Positions 24,154 to 33,362 of a DNA stretch of 64,000 nucleotides are shown here, piece by piece (position 1 is the first letter of the stretch; every line of letters starts with the position of its first letter). The notes below the pieces were generated by a model that did no database searches, was not told the DNA's origin, and saw only the letters and a program-made list of their open reading frames with translations. Made by a program: the position numbers and the translations under genes. This DNA is from Hyphomonadaceae bacterium UBA1849 (GTDB lineage: Bacteria; Pseudomonadota; Alphaproteobacteria; Caulobacterales; Hyphomonadaceae). The stretch is from the NCBI GenBank assembly GCA_002338565.1, contig DDIN01000005.1, positions 197,264-261,263 on the forward strand, given 5' to 3'.

Positions 24154-26250
24154 TTAGCCCGTTGAGACGATGCGAACCGTGCCGAGATTTGGCTGTTCTC
24201 CATCGGGAGAAAACAGCGTTTCTATGGTATGTTGTGAGCTTCGGATCTCAATCAGGTCGGAAAGCTTTTCCGGACGCCCGAGCAGGAAGCCCTGAATCTC
24301 GTCACAGCCTTCTTCTTTCAGAATGCTGAGCTGAGCCGCGCTCTCGACGCCTTCAGCCAGAACCGGAATGGAAAGACTTTTGCCAAGCGACAGAACCGAA
24401 CGCACGAGTGCGCGGGATTCACGGCTGACCTCGATTTCCGACATGAAGAAGCGGTCCAGTTTGATCTTGTCGAACGGGAAGGAGCGGAGGATTTCCAGCG
24501 AGGAATAGCCCGTGCCGAAATCATCCAGCGCCACCTTAACGCCGAGCGCTTTGATCTGGCGCAACACGTGGAGAGATCGGTCACGGTCTTCCAGAATTGC
24601 GGTTTCCGTTAGCTCGATTTCGAGACGGTGTGGCGGCAGGCCGGTCTCCAGGAGTGTCTGGTGGACGATGCGCGGCAGTTCTACCTGCGTAAGCTGCAGA
24701 GCCGACATGTTTACTGCGACTTTGTCTTCCGATTCCCAGCCTGCAGCATCTTCACATGCACGGCGCAGAACCCATTCGCCCAAGCGAATGATAAGCCCGC
24801 TTTCTTCCGCAATAGGGATGAAGACGCTCGGTGAAATTGGCCCCAGCTTTGGATGCGTCCAGCGCAGAAGGGCTTCAAGGCCGCTGATTTTGCTTGATTT
24901 AACGGACGCCTGAAGCTGGTAGTAAAGCTCCAGCTCATTGTTTTCGAGCGCCTGAGCCAGAGATGCGGCAAGCTCCCGCTTCTGCCGTGCTTCTTCGTCC
25001 ATAGAAGCGGTGTAGAAGCAGATTGAGTTGGAGGCATGTATCTTCGCGCGATACATTGCGAGGTCGGCATTATTGCGCAGCGTGTCGCTGTCTTTGCCGT
25101 CGTCAGGGTAGCAGGCGATACCAATGCTGCCGCTCAGATGGAGCGTGGTTTCATTGACCTGAAGGCGTGTATTCAGCGCCGATTGAAGGCGCGAGAGAAA
25201 GTCTTCCAGCTCTTCTTCGGTGGAATATTCCTTCGTCGCGGCGAATTCATCTCCACCGAGCCGCGCGACAATCTCGCCGCTATGACATTGCGCTTTGAAG
25301 CCGTTGGCGAGCGCGATCAGAGCTGCATCACCAGCTTTGTGGCCATGGGAGTCGTTAATGTCTTTGAATCGATCCATATCAATGCCGATCACGGCCAGAC
25401 GCGAGCCTGTACGCTCCGACTTCTCGATGCGGCTGTTCAGGTCATCCATGTAGGCATTGCGATTGGCCAGACCGGTTAGCGTGTCCGTCATGGCCATTTT
25501 CAGGAGTTTTTCGTATCCCGCTTTTTTCTGGTCCTGATCGAGGAAGAAGGTGGCCGCGCCAAGAGCAATCACCATCATACCCGCGAATGCAGTCGCGATA
25601 GACAGCGCCGTAAAGGTTTCAGCATCCATAGGCATATCGGAAATGGACAGAGATGTGATCTCCATCGCGGACATGCCGGTGAAGTGGAGGCTGATAACGC
25701 CCAGCGCGTACAGTGCGACGGAGGGCAGGTTGAAACGCAGGTTCGAGAAACGATTAAACGCCCAGCCGGATGCTGCAGTGAACAGGCAGCTGAGAATAAC
25801 GGACGCGGCAACGTAGGACATGTCCCACTCAACAATGCCATCCACGCGGTATGCGAGCATGCCCACATAATGAAGTGCAGCCATGCTGCCACCCAGTGTG
25901 AGATTGCCTGTAATGACTGTAAGCGGCGTGCGCCCATAGATCACAAGTCCTGTCGCCATGAAGAAGCCGAACATCGGCGCAATCAGCGAAACCAGCGTAA
26001 GGACGGGGTCCAGAACGACGGGTACATGAGCCTGGAAGGACAGCATTGAAATAAAGTGGGTACACCAGACGGTCGTACACAGCGCCGCGGCGCTGATGCC
26101 CATCCAGCTAACTCTCACCAGGCCTGTCGAGTGCAGACACTGTCTTAAAAGCTGCACATAGGTCAGAGACCCGGCAATACAGATGAAAGCTGCGAGCAAT
26201 ACGAGACGAATGTCATGCTCGAAAGCAAGGCAGTAAATAACGTTTATCAT
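24154..26250 (-). CDS. MHYT-GGDEF-EAL cyclic-di-GMP signalling protein
   Basis: A protein of about 698 residues. The N-terminal MHYT sensor has about seven helices with three motif repeats (HFISM at 65-69, LHYVGM at 126-131, LHFTGM at 188-193), proposed in the family to bind copper and sense a gas such as O2, CO or NO. A GGDEF cyclase domain follows with the intact motif at 332-336, then an EAL domain (EAL 459-461, DDFGTGYSS) with conserved catalytic residues. The inhibitory RxxD I-site is replaced by HSGE. ATG 26250 is used because it opens the first membrane helix. Confidence 0.92.
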   Translation of the reverse strand: MINVIYCLAFEHDIRLVLLAAFICIAGSLTYVQLLRQCLHSTGLVRVSWMGISAAALCTTVWCTHFISMLSFQAHVPVVLDPVLTLVSLIAPMFGFFMATGLVIYGRTPLTVITGNLTLGGSMAALHYVGMLAYRVDGIVEWDMSYVAASVILSCLFTAASGWAFNRFSNLRFNLPSVALYALGVISLHFTGMSAMEITSLSISDMPMDAETFTALSIATAFAGMMVIALGAATFFLDQDQKKAGYEKLLKMAMTDTLTGLANRNAYMDDLNSRIEKSERTGSRLAVIGIDMDRFKDINDSHGHKAGDAALIALANGFKAQCHSGEIVARLGGDEFAATKEYSTEEELEDFLSRLQSALNTRLQVNETTLHLSGSIGIACYPDDGKDSDTLRNNADLAMYRAKIHASNSICFYTASMDEEARQKRELAASLAQALENNELELYYQLQASVKSSKISGLEALLRWTHPKLGPISPSVFIPIAEESGLIIRLGEWVLRRACEDAAGWESEDKVAVNMSALQLTQVELPRIVHQTLLETGLPPHRLEIELTETAILEDRDRSLHVLRQIKALGVKVALDDFGTGYSSLEILRSFPFDKIKLDRFFMSEIEVSRESRALVRSVLSLGKSLSIPVLAEGVESAAQLSILKEEGCDEIQGFLLGRPEKLSDLIEIRSSQHTIETLFSPDGEQPNLGTVRIVSTG

Positions 26251-26357
26251 CGAGTCCCGGCGAGTGATTTGTGTTGCAAACCTGAGTAAACTCGTCGGAT
26301 TAAGATGGCGTTCGAGAGATCGGATAATTTGTCCGAATGCGTTTACGTTTGAGTATG

Positions 26358-26392
26358 AAAAAAAAGCCACCGGCAGGGCCGATGGCTTTTAT
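26358..26392 (-). terminator. Intrinsic terminator after fpr
   Basis: On the minus strand AAAAGCCA-TCGGC and GCCGG-TGGCTTTT pair, followed by a run of eight T residues. It lies 24 bases after the fpr stop. Confidence 0.85.
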
Positions 26393-26415
26393 GTTTTTCA
26401 GTGTGTTAGCAGTAG

Positions 26416-27228
26416 TTAGCCTGCGAAGGCTTTCTCAATAACAAAGTCGGCTGGCGCGGCATTGGAGCCTTCAACCAGGCCTGCCTTTTCGCAGAGCGCT
26501 TTGGTGTCCTGAATCATCTGCATGGAGCCGCAAATCATGACGCGGTCTGTCTCCGCGTTGAGTGGTGGAACACCCAGATCTTCGAACAGTTTGCCGCTCT
26601 CGATCAGATCAGTGATGCGCCCCATGCGTGGGAAGTCTTCACGCGTGACCGAGTTATAAAGGCGGAATTTGTGCGCGTACTCGTCGCAAAGCGGATCCTC
26701 CGGCAGAGCTGCTGTCAGCTCTTCGCCATAGGCCAGCTCTGAGATTTCACGACAGGTGTGTGTGAGGATGACTTCGTCGAACTTCTGGTATGTCTCCGGA
26801 TCGCGCATCAGGCTCGCAAATGGCGCGATGCCTGTACCTGTAGAGAACATGTAGAGGCGTTTCGCCGGTGTGAGTGCGTCATGCACCAACGTACCTGTTG
26901 GCTTCTTGCCGAGCAGAACCTTGTCGCCCGGTTTAATGTCGCAGAGACGGGAAGTCAGAGGGCCGTCCGGCACTTTGATTGAGAAAAACTCAAGCTCTTC
27001 ATCCCAGGACGGACTGGCGATAGAGTAAGCGCGCAGAAGCGGTTTGCCGTCTTCTTTTGGAAGACCAATCATCACGAATTCACCCGAACGGAAGCGGAAG
27101 CTACCTGGACGCGTGATCCGGAACTTGAACAAACGGTCTGTATAGTGTTGGACGGAAAGTACCGTCTCCTCTGTCGGCGCGTTCGGATTTACCTTTTTCA
27201 CCGGGCTGGCTGCTTGCGTCTCGCTCAA
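26416..27228 (-). CDS. fpr: Ferredoxin/flavodoxin-NADP+ reductase
   Basis: FAD enzyme passing electrons between NADPH and ferredoxin. The 270-residue protein has the FAD motif RAYSIASP, KPTGTLV, the NADP-binding GTGIAPFASL and the C-terminal CGSMQMI block, as in bacterial FPR (about 258). The start is TTG 27228, backed by an AAGAGGA site at good spacing. It lies between a c-di-GMP gene and a LysR gene; the sulfite reductase operon 1.3 kb away lacks a flavoprotein subunit, so Fpr may feed it through ferredoxin (inference). Confidence 0.93.
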   Translation of the reverse strand: MSETQAASPVKKVNPNAPTEETVLSVQHYTDRLFKFRITRPGSFRFRSGEFVMIGLPKEDGKPLLRAYSIASPSWDEELEFFSIKVPDGPLTSRLCDIKPGDKVLLGKKPTGTLVHDALTPAKRLYMFSTGTGIAPFASLMRDPETYQKFDEVILTHTCREISELAYGEELTAALPEDPLCDEYAHKFRLYNSVTREDFPRMGRITDLIESGKLFEDLGVPPLNAETDRVMICGSMQMIQDTKALCEKAGLVEGSNAAPADFVIEKAFAG

Positions 27229-27351
27229 CGGCCTGTCCTCTTTTCTTTAGGTTATAACGTTTCTGAACTTGCGGGTCAGCATTTACGCTTGGATAGACAT
27301 AGGAGCAACCGGTCAACAAGTCGCGCCTGTCTAACAGAGCCTTGAGAAATG

Positions 27352-28284
27352 CTAAACTCCCACAATTTCATCGCGGATGGCTTCGGTTTTGAGCCATTTA
27401 ATGAAGGTTCTGGATTCAATCGTCTGGGTCCGGCCCCTTGGCCAGACGACGAAGTAAGCAAAGTCGATCAGCGTCGAGCCATCAGGGAAGGGCGCGACCA
27501 GTCGGCCACTCGCAAGGTCAGCTGCGGCAATCGCTTTCTTGGCAAGCGCCACACCACGCCCCGTCGCTGCGGCTTCGATAGCGAGCATGGACTGGTTGAA
27601 GTGCGGCCCTTTATGGCCATCGATGTTTTCAACGCCGCGTGCCCGCAGCCAGCTCGACCAGTCCGGACAGGACGGATCTCGCTCTGTGCCGGCATCATGC
27701 AGCAGTGTGTGCCGCGCGAGGTCTTCCGGGCGCTTAATCGCGTCCGGCCCCTCCATCAGATGCGGAGAGCAGACCGGCAGAACCGTCTCTTCCATGAGTT
27801 TTTCTGATTTGAGGCCTTCATACACGCCGCGGCCATACCGGATGGCGAGGTCGGTATCGGCGGTCGTGAAATCGGTGAGCCCCATATCGGCGGAGACCCA
27901 GGCTTCGATTTCTGGGTGGGCTGTGTGGAACCGGTCCAGTTTTGGCGCGAGCCATTTGGCGGCAAAGCTCGGCGCGCAGGAAATCATCACCTTACCCTTA
28001 CGGGCAGGCGCGCGCATGATCCGGCCAGCTTCAACCAGCTTGTCGAACGCATCACGCACCAGCGGCAGCGCAGCCTGCGCTGCATCGGTCAGAAGGACCT
28101 GACGGCCCGTGCGGCGGAACAGAGGCACATTGGTGTATTCTTCCATCAGCCGGATTTGCTGGCTGATCGCTCCCGGCGTCACGTCCAGCTCTTCGGCTGC
28201 CTTAGTGAAGGAAAGATGGCGGGCAGCGGCTTCAAATGCCTTCAGCGCATTTAGAGGAGGTAATCTGTCTTTTGAGTCCGACAT
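27352..28284 (-). CDS. LysR-family regulator, GcvA-like
   Basis: The first 65 residues form the winged HTH (LPPLNALKAFEAAARHLSFTKAAEEL then TPGAISQQIRLMEE), the opening wording typical of the GcvA subgroup; the rest (about 95-300) is the two-lobed effector domain. I start at ATG 28284 because the 19 codons before it are not part of the fold. It is divergent from cysG, so it may control the sulfur operon and itself, but GcvA-type proteins are not the usual Cys regulators. Confidence 0.85.
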   Translation of the reverse strand: MSDSKDRLPPLNALKAFEAAARHLSFTKAAEELDVTPGAISQQIRLMEEYTNVPLFRRTGRQVLLTDAAQAALPLVRDAFDKLVEAGRIMRAPARKGKVMISCAPSFAAKWLAPKLDRFHTAHPEIEAWVSADMGLTDFTTADTDLAIRYGRGVYEGLKSEKLMEETVLPVCSPHLMEGPDAIKRPEDLARHTLLHDAGTERDPSCPDWSSWLRARGVENIDGHKGPHFNQSMLAIEAAATGRGVALAKKAIAAADLASGRLVAPFPDGSTLIDFAYFVVWPRGRTQTIESRTFIKWLKTEAIRDEIVGV

Positions 28285-28420
28285 AAGGCAGGGGTCCCGA
28301 AAATGGTGTATAGAAAGGCTTTTGCCGCCTGTATTCCGCACAATACATAAAGGCCTATCGCAAAATTGTAAGATAAGTATTTCTAAACGGTCGCATTAAT
28401 GGTGAAGACTTGTGATAAGC

Positions 28421-28449
28421 GCCTCAGACGGCATTTTGCAGACTGAGGC
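28421..28449 (+). promoter_or_regulatory. Hairpin in the 5' UTR of the cysG operon
   Basis: GCCTCAG (28421-28427) pairs with CTGAGGC (28443-28449); an inner GCA/TGC pair closes a TTT loop through a small symmetric internal loop. It ends 26 bases before the GTG start of cysG. No riboswitch class is recognised. Confidence 0.4.
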
Positions 28450-28475
28450 TAACTGACTAGCCATTGGAGCGTCGC

Positions 28476-29879
28476 GTGGAACTGTTTCCCGTCTTTTTCG
28501 GTACCAAATCTCTGAACGTCGTTGTGTTCGGCGGCGGAGAGAATGCGCGACGTAAAGTGCGGCTGCTGGCGAAAACTCACGCGCGCGTCGATGTGATTGC
28601 GCCTGTCTTCTCGCCGGAGTTCGTCAACGAGTTTGCGGGTCGCGTCGGGTTTGCGCCGGAAGCACTGACCGAAGTGCTGGTCTCTGAAGCCAAGTTTGTG
28701 ATCATCGCGATTGAAGATGACGAGCCAGCGCTCGAAGCGGCGCTGAACCTTGTGCGTCAGTACAATCTGCCTGTGAACGTGGTAGACCGCCCGGAGCTCT
28801 GTGACTTCACCGTTCCGAGCATTCTGGATCGCGGCAGCGTAGTTGGCGCTATCGCAACAGGTGGTGCTGCTCCTGTCATGGCGCGCAATATCCGCTCTCG
28901 CCTTGAGGCGTTGCTTCCGAAGCGTACGGGCGAGCTTGCAAACTTTGCACGCGGATTTCGCGGCAAGGTGAAGGCGCGTTTTGCTGAAGAGTCTGATCGT
29001 CGTGCTTTCTGGGAAAACATGCTGCGCGGGCCAATCGCTGAAAAGGTTCTCGCTGGCGATGAAGACGCAGCGCGTGTGGAAATGGACGCTGCCATTGAGG
29101 CAGGCGAAACCGAAAAGACCGGTATTGTACACATTGTCGGGGCAGGGCCGGGTGATCCGGAGCTTCTCACGCTGAAAGCGCTGCGCGTCCTGCAGGATGC
29201 CGACATCGTTTTCTATGACAATCTCGTTGGCGCCGACATTCTGGACCTGATCCGCCGCGATGCGGATCGTGTGTCTGTCGGCAAGTCCAAAGGTTATCAC
29301 TCAGTACCGCAGGAAGACATTCACGAGCTTCTGATCATGGCGGCGAAGGCTGGTAAGCGTGTTGTACGCCTCAAAGGCGGCGATCCGTTTATCTTTGGTC
29401 GCGGCGGTGAGGAGCTTGGCGCGCTTCTGGCTGAAGGCATTGAGGCGCAGGTTGTGCCGGGCATTTCGTCGGCGCTTGGCTGCGCGGCGAGTGCAGGTCT
29501 GCCGCTTACCCATCGTGATCACGCTCAGTCTGTAACCTTCGTAACCGGCCATGCCCGTAACGGGCAGGTGCCTGATCTCGACTGGCCATCCCTTGCACGC
29601 CAGAACCAGACCGTCGTCGTCTATATGGGCGTCGGAACATCCGCGCAGATTTCAGAGAATCTGATAGCGGCAGGCCGAGGCGCCTCCACACCGGTGGCGG
29701 TTATCGAAAACGGCACACGCGAAAATGAAATCCGCGCTTATGGCGAATTGAGCGAGTTGGCGAACCTGATCGAAGGCAATGGCATTAAAGGGCCTGCGCT
29801 TCTGATTATTGGTGAAGTCGCGGCTCTACCTGAACAATTTCTATCATCCATGCAGAAGAGTCTGGAGATCGTTGAATGA
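28476..29879 (+). CDS. cysG: Siroheme synthase (trifunctional CysG)
   Basis: Makes siroheme from uroporphyrinogen III. The N-terminal half (about 1-200) is the NAD-dependent precorrin-2 dehydrogenase/ferrochelatase module with VVFGGGENARRK and NVVDRP; the C-terminal half (from about 220) is the SAM-dependent uroporphyrinogen-III methyltransferase with VGAGPGDPELLTLKA and PGISSALG. Length 467 (E. coli 457). I choose GTG 28476, preceded by TTGGAG at good spacing, over TTG 28464. Stop overlaps the DUF2849 start (ATGA). Confidence 0.93.
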   Translation: MELFPVFFGTKSLNVVVFGGGENARRKVRLLAKTHARVDVIAPVFSPEFVNEFAGRVGFAPEALTEVLVSEAKFVIIAIEDDEPALEAALNLVRQYNLPVNVVDRPELCDFTVPSILDRGSVVGAIATGGAAPVMARNIRSRLEALLPKRTGELANFARGFRGKVKARFAEESDRRAFWENMLRGPIAEKVLAGDEDAARVEMDAAIEAGETEKTGIVHIVGAGPGDPELLTLKALRVLQDADIVFYDNLVGADILDLIRRDADRVSVGKSKGYHSVPQEDIHELLIMAAKAGKRVVRLKGGDPFIFGRGGEELGALLAEGIEAQVVPGISSALGCAASAGLPLTHRDHAQSVTFVTGHARNGQVPDLDWPSLARQNQTVVVYMGVGTSAQISENLIAAGRGASTPVAVIENGTRENEIRAYGELSELANLIEGNGIKGPALLIIGEVAALPEQFLSSMQKSLEIVE

Positions 29880-30205
29880 CATCTGTACGTCCGAAACTTA
29901 AGGCTGACATTCCTAAAGTCATCACAGCCTGGGACGTTGCGACCGGCGCGACTGTGTACCAGACGGCTGACCGTAACTGGTCTGAGGATGTCGCTGACGC
30001 AGAGGTGGTCGTCGGTGAGGCTGCTGATGCGGCGCTTGAAGCAGCGCAAGGCGACGAGCTTCGCATTCTGGACCCGTATGTCATGGAAGTGACAGAGGAC
30101 GGGGAAGTGACGGGCCGCGAAACGCTGCGTGAAACCATTCGCGCAACGGGCCCGACAACGCACACAGAATTCCACAAAACTGCGCGGGGCGTAGTCGATG
30201 CCTGA
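29876..30205 (+). CDS. DUF2849 family protein
   Basis: A 109-residue acidic protein, the DUF2849 family that sits between cysG and cysI in many alphaproteobacteria. The ITAWDVATGATVYQT opening and DPYVMEV block fit the family. Its role is unknown; context points to sulfite or nitrite reductase maturation or regulation. It overlaps cysG by four bases and the GST gene by eight. Confidence 0.8.
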   Translation: MTSVRPKLKADIPKVITAWDVATGATVYQTADRNWSEDVADAEVVVGEAADAALEAAQGDELRILDPYVMEVTEDGEVTGRETLRETIRATGPTTHTEFHKTARGVVDA

Positions 30206-30839
30206 TCGCGATATCACGCGTCTGACGCTCTACGGGGATTCAATCTCCGGCAACTGCATGAAGACCAAATGGGTCGCAGAGCTGCTCGAGCTGGATTATG
30301 ACTGGGTCGAGATGGACCTGATGGCGGGTGCCACGCAGACAGAAGACTTTCTGGCGCTGAACCCTGTCGGTCAGGTGCCGCTGGCGCGCTGGCCGGATGG
30401 CAGCGTTCTGCCGCAGTCGAACGCCATTATGCTGTATCTGGCCGAACAGGCTGAAAGCGATCTGGTGCCGAGCGATCCGTTCACGAAAGCTCAGATGATG
30501 AGCTGGCTCTTCTGGGAGCAGTACAGCCACGAACCTGCGATCGCTGTGCGCCGCTTCCAGAAGCTCTATCTGAAGAAATCCGATGACGAGATCGAGCCGT
30601 CTCTGATGGCGAAAGGCCGGCGCGCGCTCGGCGTTATGGAGCTTCAGCTGACACGTACGGACTGGATCGTCAGTGACACCTTCACCCTCGCGGATATCGC
30701 GCTGGTCGCGTATACTCGTCTGGCACACGAAGGCGGATTTGATCTGAGCGAGTTTCCGTCGGTTGAACGTTGGGTCAGCCGTACCGAGGCAGAGCTCGGC
30801 ATTCCGCATGCCATGCCGAAGGAGGGGCACGCGCTATGA
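30198..30839 (+). CDS. Glutathione S-transferase family protein
   Basis: A 213-residue protein with an N-terminal thioredoxin-fold domain (LTLYGDSISGNCMKTKW, NPVGQVPLARWPDG, PQSNAIMLYLAE at 1-80) and an all-helical C-terminal domain with FTLADIALVAYTRLAHEGGF. The Ser near residue 16-18 may be the thiol-activating residue. It sits inside the sulfur operon, with overlapping start (8 bases with DUF2849) and stop (ATGA with the VOC gene), so it is clearly cotranscribed. Confidence 0.88.
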   Translation: MPDRDITRLTLYGDSISGNCMKTKWVAELLELDYDWVEMDLMAGATQTEDFLALNPVGQVPLARWPDGSVLPQSNAIMLYLAEQAESDLVPSDPFTKAQMMSWLFWEQYSHEPAIAVRRFQKLYLKKSDDEIEPSLMAKGRRALGVMELQLTRTDWIVSDTFTLADIALVAYTRLAHEGGFDLSEFPSVERWVSRTEAELGIPHAMPKEGHAL

Positions 30840-31192
30840 CGAACGTCGAGAATTCCATCAATTATATCGAGTTTCCAATGACTGACCCAGAAGCGGTCAT
30901 CATGTTTTATGAGACCGTATTCGGCTGGACGTTCCAGCGATGGGGCGACGACTATATCAGTTTTAATGGCGCGGAAGTCGAAGGCGGTTTCAACCGTCAG
31001 GCTGACGTGAACACCGGTCGCTCAGGCGCTCTGGTGATCCTCTATACAAACAATCTTGAGAAGAAACTGGACCAGATCAAAGTGGCTGGCGGCACAATTG
31101 TGGAAGACATTTATGCCTTCCCGGGTGGGCGCCGTTTCCACTTCGCAGATCCGTCGGGCAATGAGCTCGCGGTCTGGTCCGAAAAAGGGTAA
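30836..31192 (+). CDS. VOC family protein inside the sulfur operon
   Basis: A 118-residue one-module vicinal oxygen chelate protein: INYIEFPMTDPEAVIMFYETVFGWTF is the first beta-alpha unit, and GGRRFHFADPSGNELAVW the last strand with its metal His. ATG 30836 overlaps the GST stop and follows a GGAGGGG site. Together with the GST this suggests a thiol- or glyoxal-type detoxification step linked to sulfur metabolism, but the substrate is unknown. Confidence 0.85.
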   Translation: MTNVENSINYIEFPMTDPEAVIMFYETVFGWTFQRWGDDYISFNGAEVEGGFNRQADVNTGRSGALVILYTNNLEKKLDQIKVAGGTIVEDIYAFPGGRRFHFADPSGNELAVWSEKG

Positions 31193-31195
31193 TCC

Positions 31196-32857
31196 ATGTA
31201 TCGGTATGACGAATTTGACGCTCAGATCGTTCGTGAGCGTGCGGCGCAGTTTCGCGGGCAGGTCGAACGTCGTCTGAGCGGCGATATCACTGAAGACCAG
31301 TTCAAGCCGCTGCGCCTGATGAACGGCGTTTATCTGCAGCTTCACGCGTATATGCTGCGCATCGCTATTCCATACGGCACGCTGCGCGGCGAGCAGATGC
31401 GCAAGTTTGCGCATATCGCGCGCAAGTATGACAAAGGCTATGGCCACTGGACGACGCGTCAGAACATCCAGTTCAACTGGGTCGCGCTGAAAGACATTCC
31501 GGACGTTCTGGACGAGCTGGCTGAAGTCGAGATGCACGCCATCCAGACGTCCGGTAACTGCATCCGAAACACGACCTCAGACCAGTTTGCCGGTGCGACA
31601 GCCGAAGAGATTGAAGATCCGCGCCCATGGTGTGAGATCATCCGTCAGTGGTCCACCTTCCATCCGGAATTCTCCTTCCTGCCGCGTAAATTCAAGATTG
31701 CTGTTACAGCTGCTGAAAACGACCGCGCTGCCATCCGTGTTCACGACATTGGCCTTCACATGCGCCGCAATGATGCGGGTGAAACTGGCTTTGAAGTGAT
31801 TGTCGGTGGCGGGCAGGGGCGTACGCCTCATGTTGGCGTGACGATCAAGCCGTTCGTCGCGAAAGATCAGCTGCTTGATTATCTGGAAGCCATTATGCGC
31901 GTGTATAACCGCTTTGGCCGCCGCGATAACAAGTACAAGGCGCGCATCAAAATCCTCGTCAGCGAAACAGGCGCAGAAGAGTTCACGCGTCTGGTGGACG
32001 AAGAATTTGAAGCGCAGCGCGACGCTGAGAAGATCGTTCTGCCGCAGGCCGAAGTCGATCGCATCACGCAGTATTTTGCGCCGCCAGCGTTCGAAGACCT
32101 GCCGGACACATCGGATGTTCTGGAAGCGGCGAAAGCTAAAGACGAAGCCTTCGCCCGCTGGGTACGCGTGAATGTGCGCCCTCACAAACAGGCTGGCTAT
32201 GGCATAGTGACGATCAGCTGCAAGCCAATCGGTGCGCCTCCAGGCGATGTGACGGACACGCAAATGGAGGTCACGGCCGATCTTGCTGAGCGTTACAGCC
32301 TGGATGAAATCCGCATCACGCACGAACAGAATATGGTTCTGCCTCACGTGAAGCTGGATGACCTGTTCGACCTTTATCAGGAGCTCGATAGCGCAGGCCT
32401 AGCGACAGCTAACTATGAGCTGATTTCAGACATTATCTGCTGCCCGGGCCTCGACTATTGTAACCTTGCTAACGCGCGTTCCATCCCGGTTGCTCAGGAC
32501 CTGCAGAACACATTCGCAGACCTTGAGCGTCAGGATGATATCGGCGAGCTGAAGATCAAGATTTCAGGCTGCATCAATGCCTGTGGTCACCACCATGTCG
32601 GCCATATCGGCATTCTGGGCGTCGACCGTAAGGGCGAAGAATTCTACCAGATCACCTTTGGTGGCCGCGCGGACGAAAAAGCGGCTATCGGCCAGATCGC
32701 CGGTCCGGGCCTTCGCGCCGAAGACGTACCGTCTGCGCTGGAGCGTGTGATCGAGGCATATCGCGAGGTTCGCAGCTCTAAAGACGAACGCTTCATCGAC
32801 GCGCTGGAGCGTGTCGGCCATGACCCATTTAAGGAGGCTCTCTATGCCGCTGGTTAA
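31196..32857 (+). CDS. cysI: Siroheme 4Fe-4S sulfite/nitrite reductase
   Basis: Six-electron reduction of sulfite to sulfide (or nitrite to ammonia). The 553-residue protein has two ferrodoxin-like half domains and the cluster/siroheme ligands Cys416 and Cys422 (CCPGLDYC) with Cys459 and Cys463 (GCINACG). Context with cysG, DUF2849 and DUF934 favours assimilatory sulfite reductase. No cysJ is present, so ferredoxin is the likely donor. It starts three bases after the VOC stop. Confidence 0.93.
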   Translation: MYRYDEFDAQIVRERAAQFRGQVERRLSGDITEDQFKPLRLMNGVYLQLHAYMLRIAIPYGTLRGEQMRKFAHIARKYDKGYGHWTTRQNIQFNWVALKDIPDVLDELAEVEMHAIQTSGNCIRNTTSDQFAGATAEEIEDPRPWCEIIRQWSTFHPEFSFLPRKFKIAVTAAENDRAAIRVHDIGLHMRRNDAGETGFEVIVGGGQGRTPHVGVTIKPFVAKDQLLDYLEAIMRVYNRFGRRDNKYKARIKILVSETGAEEFTRLVDEEFEAQRDAEKIVLPQAEVDRITQYFAPPAFEDLPDTSDVLEAAKAKDEAFARWVRVNVRPHKQAGYGIVTISCKPIGAPPGDVTDTQMEVTADLAERYSLDEIRITHEQNMVLPHVKLDDLFDLYQELDSAGLATANYELISDIICCPGLDYCNLANARSIPVAQDLQNTFADLERQDDIGELKIKISGCINACGHHHVGHIGILGVDRKGEEFYQITFGGRADEKAAIGQIAGPGLRAEDVPSALERVIEAYREVRSSKDERFIDALERVGHDPFKEALYAAG

Positions 32858-33287
32858 AAATGGCGAAGTGACCGCCAATCCGCACGGTGAAGTTCTGACA
32901 CTTGAGCCGTTTCTCGAAATGGCTGCGGCTGATCCGAATGATGCTGTGATCGTTCGCCTGATGCCGGATGATTGCCCGCTAAAGCTTGAGCCGTTTCTCG
33001 ACCAGCTTGAAGTGGTTGAGATCAGCTTCCCGCGCTATGCCGATGGCCGTGGCTATAGCCAGGCGCAGCTTCTGCGCCGTCGTCTCGGCTATAAAGGTGA
33101 AATCCGCGCGGTTGGTGACGTGCTGCGTGACCAGCTTCTTTTCATGCTGCGGTCGGGCTTTGATGCGTTTGAACTTGGCCGTGAAGATGCCGCTCAGGCG
33201 TTCGCGGCGGCATCCAGAGAGTACAGCCATTTCTATCAACCCGCTGCGGATGGTGAGTCGGGCGTATTTGCACGTCGACACAGCTGA
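32844..33287 (+). CDS. DUF934 family protein
   Basis: A 147-residue member of DUF934, a family that accompanies cysI in many proteobacteria and is often annotated as an oxidoreductase accessory of sulfite reduction. The FPRYADGRGYSQAQLLRRRLGYKGEIRAVGDVLRDQL segment is the family core. ATG 32844 overlaps the cysI end by 14 bases and follows AAGGAGG. The cysH gene that often comes next is absent; a terminator ends the operon. Confidence 0.88.
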   Translation: MPLVKNGEVTANPHGEVLTLEPFLEMAAADPNDAVIVRLMPDDCPLKLEPFLDQLEVVEISFPRYADGRGYSQAQLLRRRLGYKGEIRAVGDVLRDQLLFMLRSGFDAFELGREDAAQAFAAASREYSHFYQPAADGESGVFARRHS

Positions 33288-33310
33288 TAATTCGCACACA
33301 TTCAAACACG

Positions 33311-33342
33311 AAAAAAGGAGCTCCGCGTGGGCTCCCTTTTTT
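33311..33342 (+). terminator. Intrinsic terminator of the sulfur operon
   Basis: AAAAAAGGAGC and GCTCCCTTTTTT pair around a nine-base loop and a T-run follows, directly after the DUF934 gene. Confidence 0.88.
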
Positions 33343-33362
33343 GTGACTGGCACCTCCGCAAG

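Noticed and set aside
27101..27319. 72-codon minus-strand frame with a LTGC lipobox-like start overlapping fpr
   Set aside because: It overlaps the fpr N-terminus in another frame; the rest is low-complexity charged text and the lipobox likeness is probably chance.
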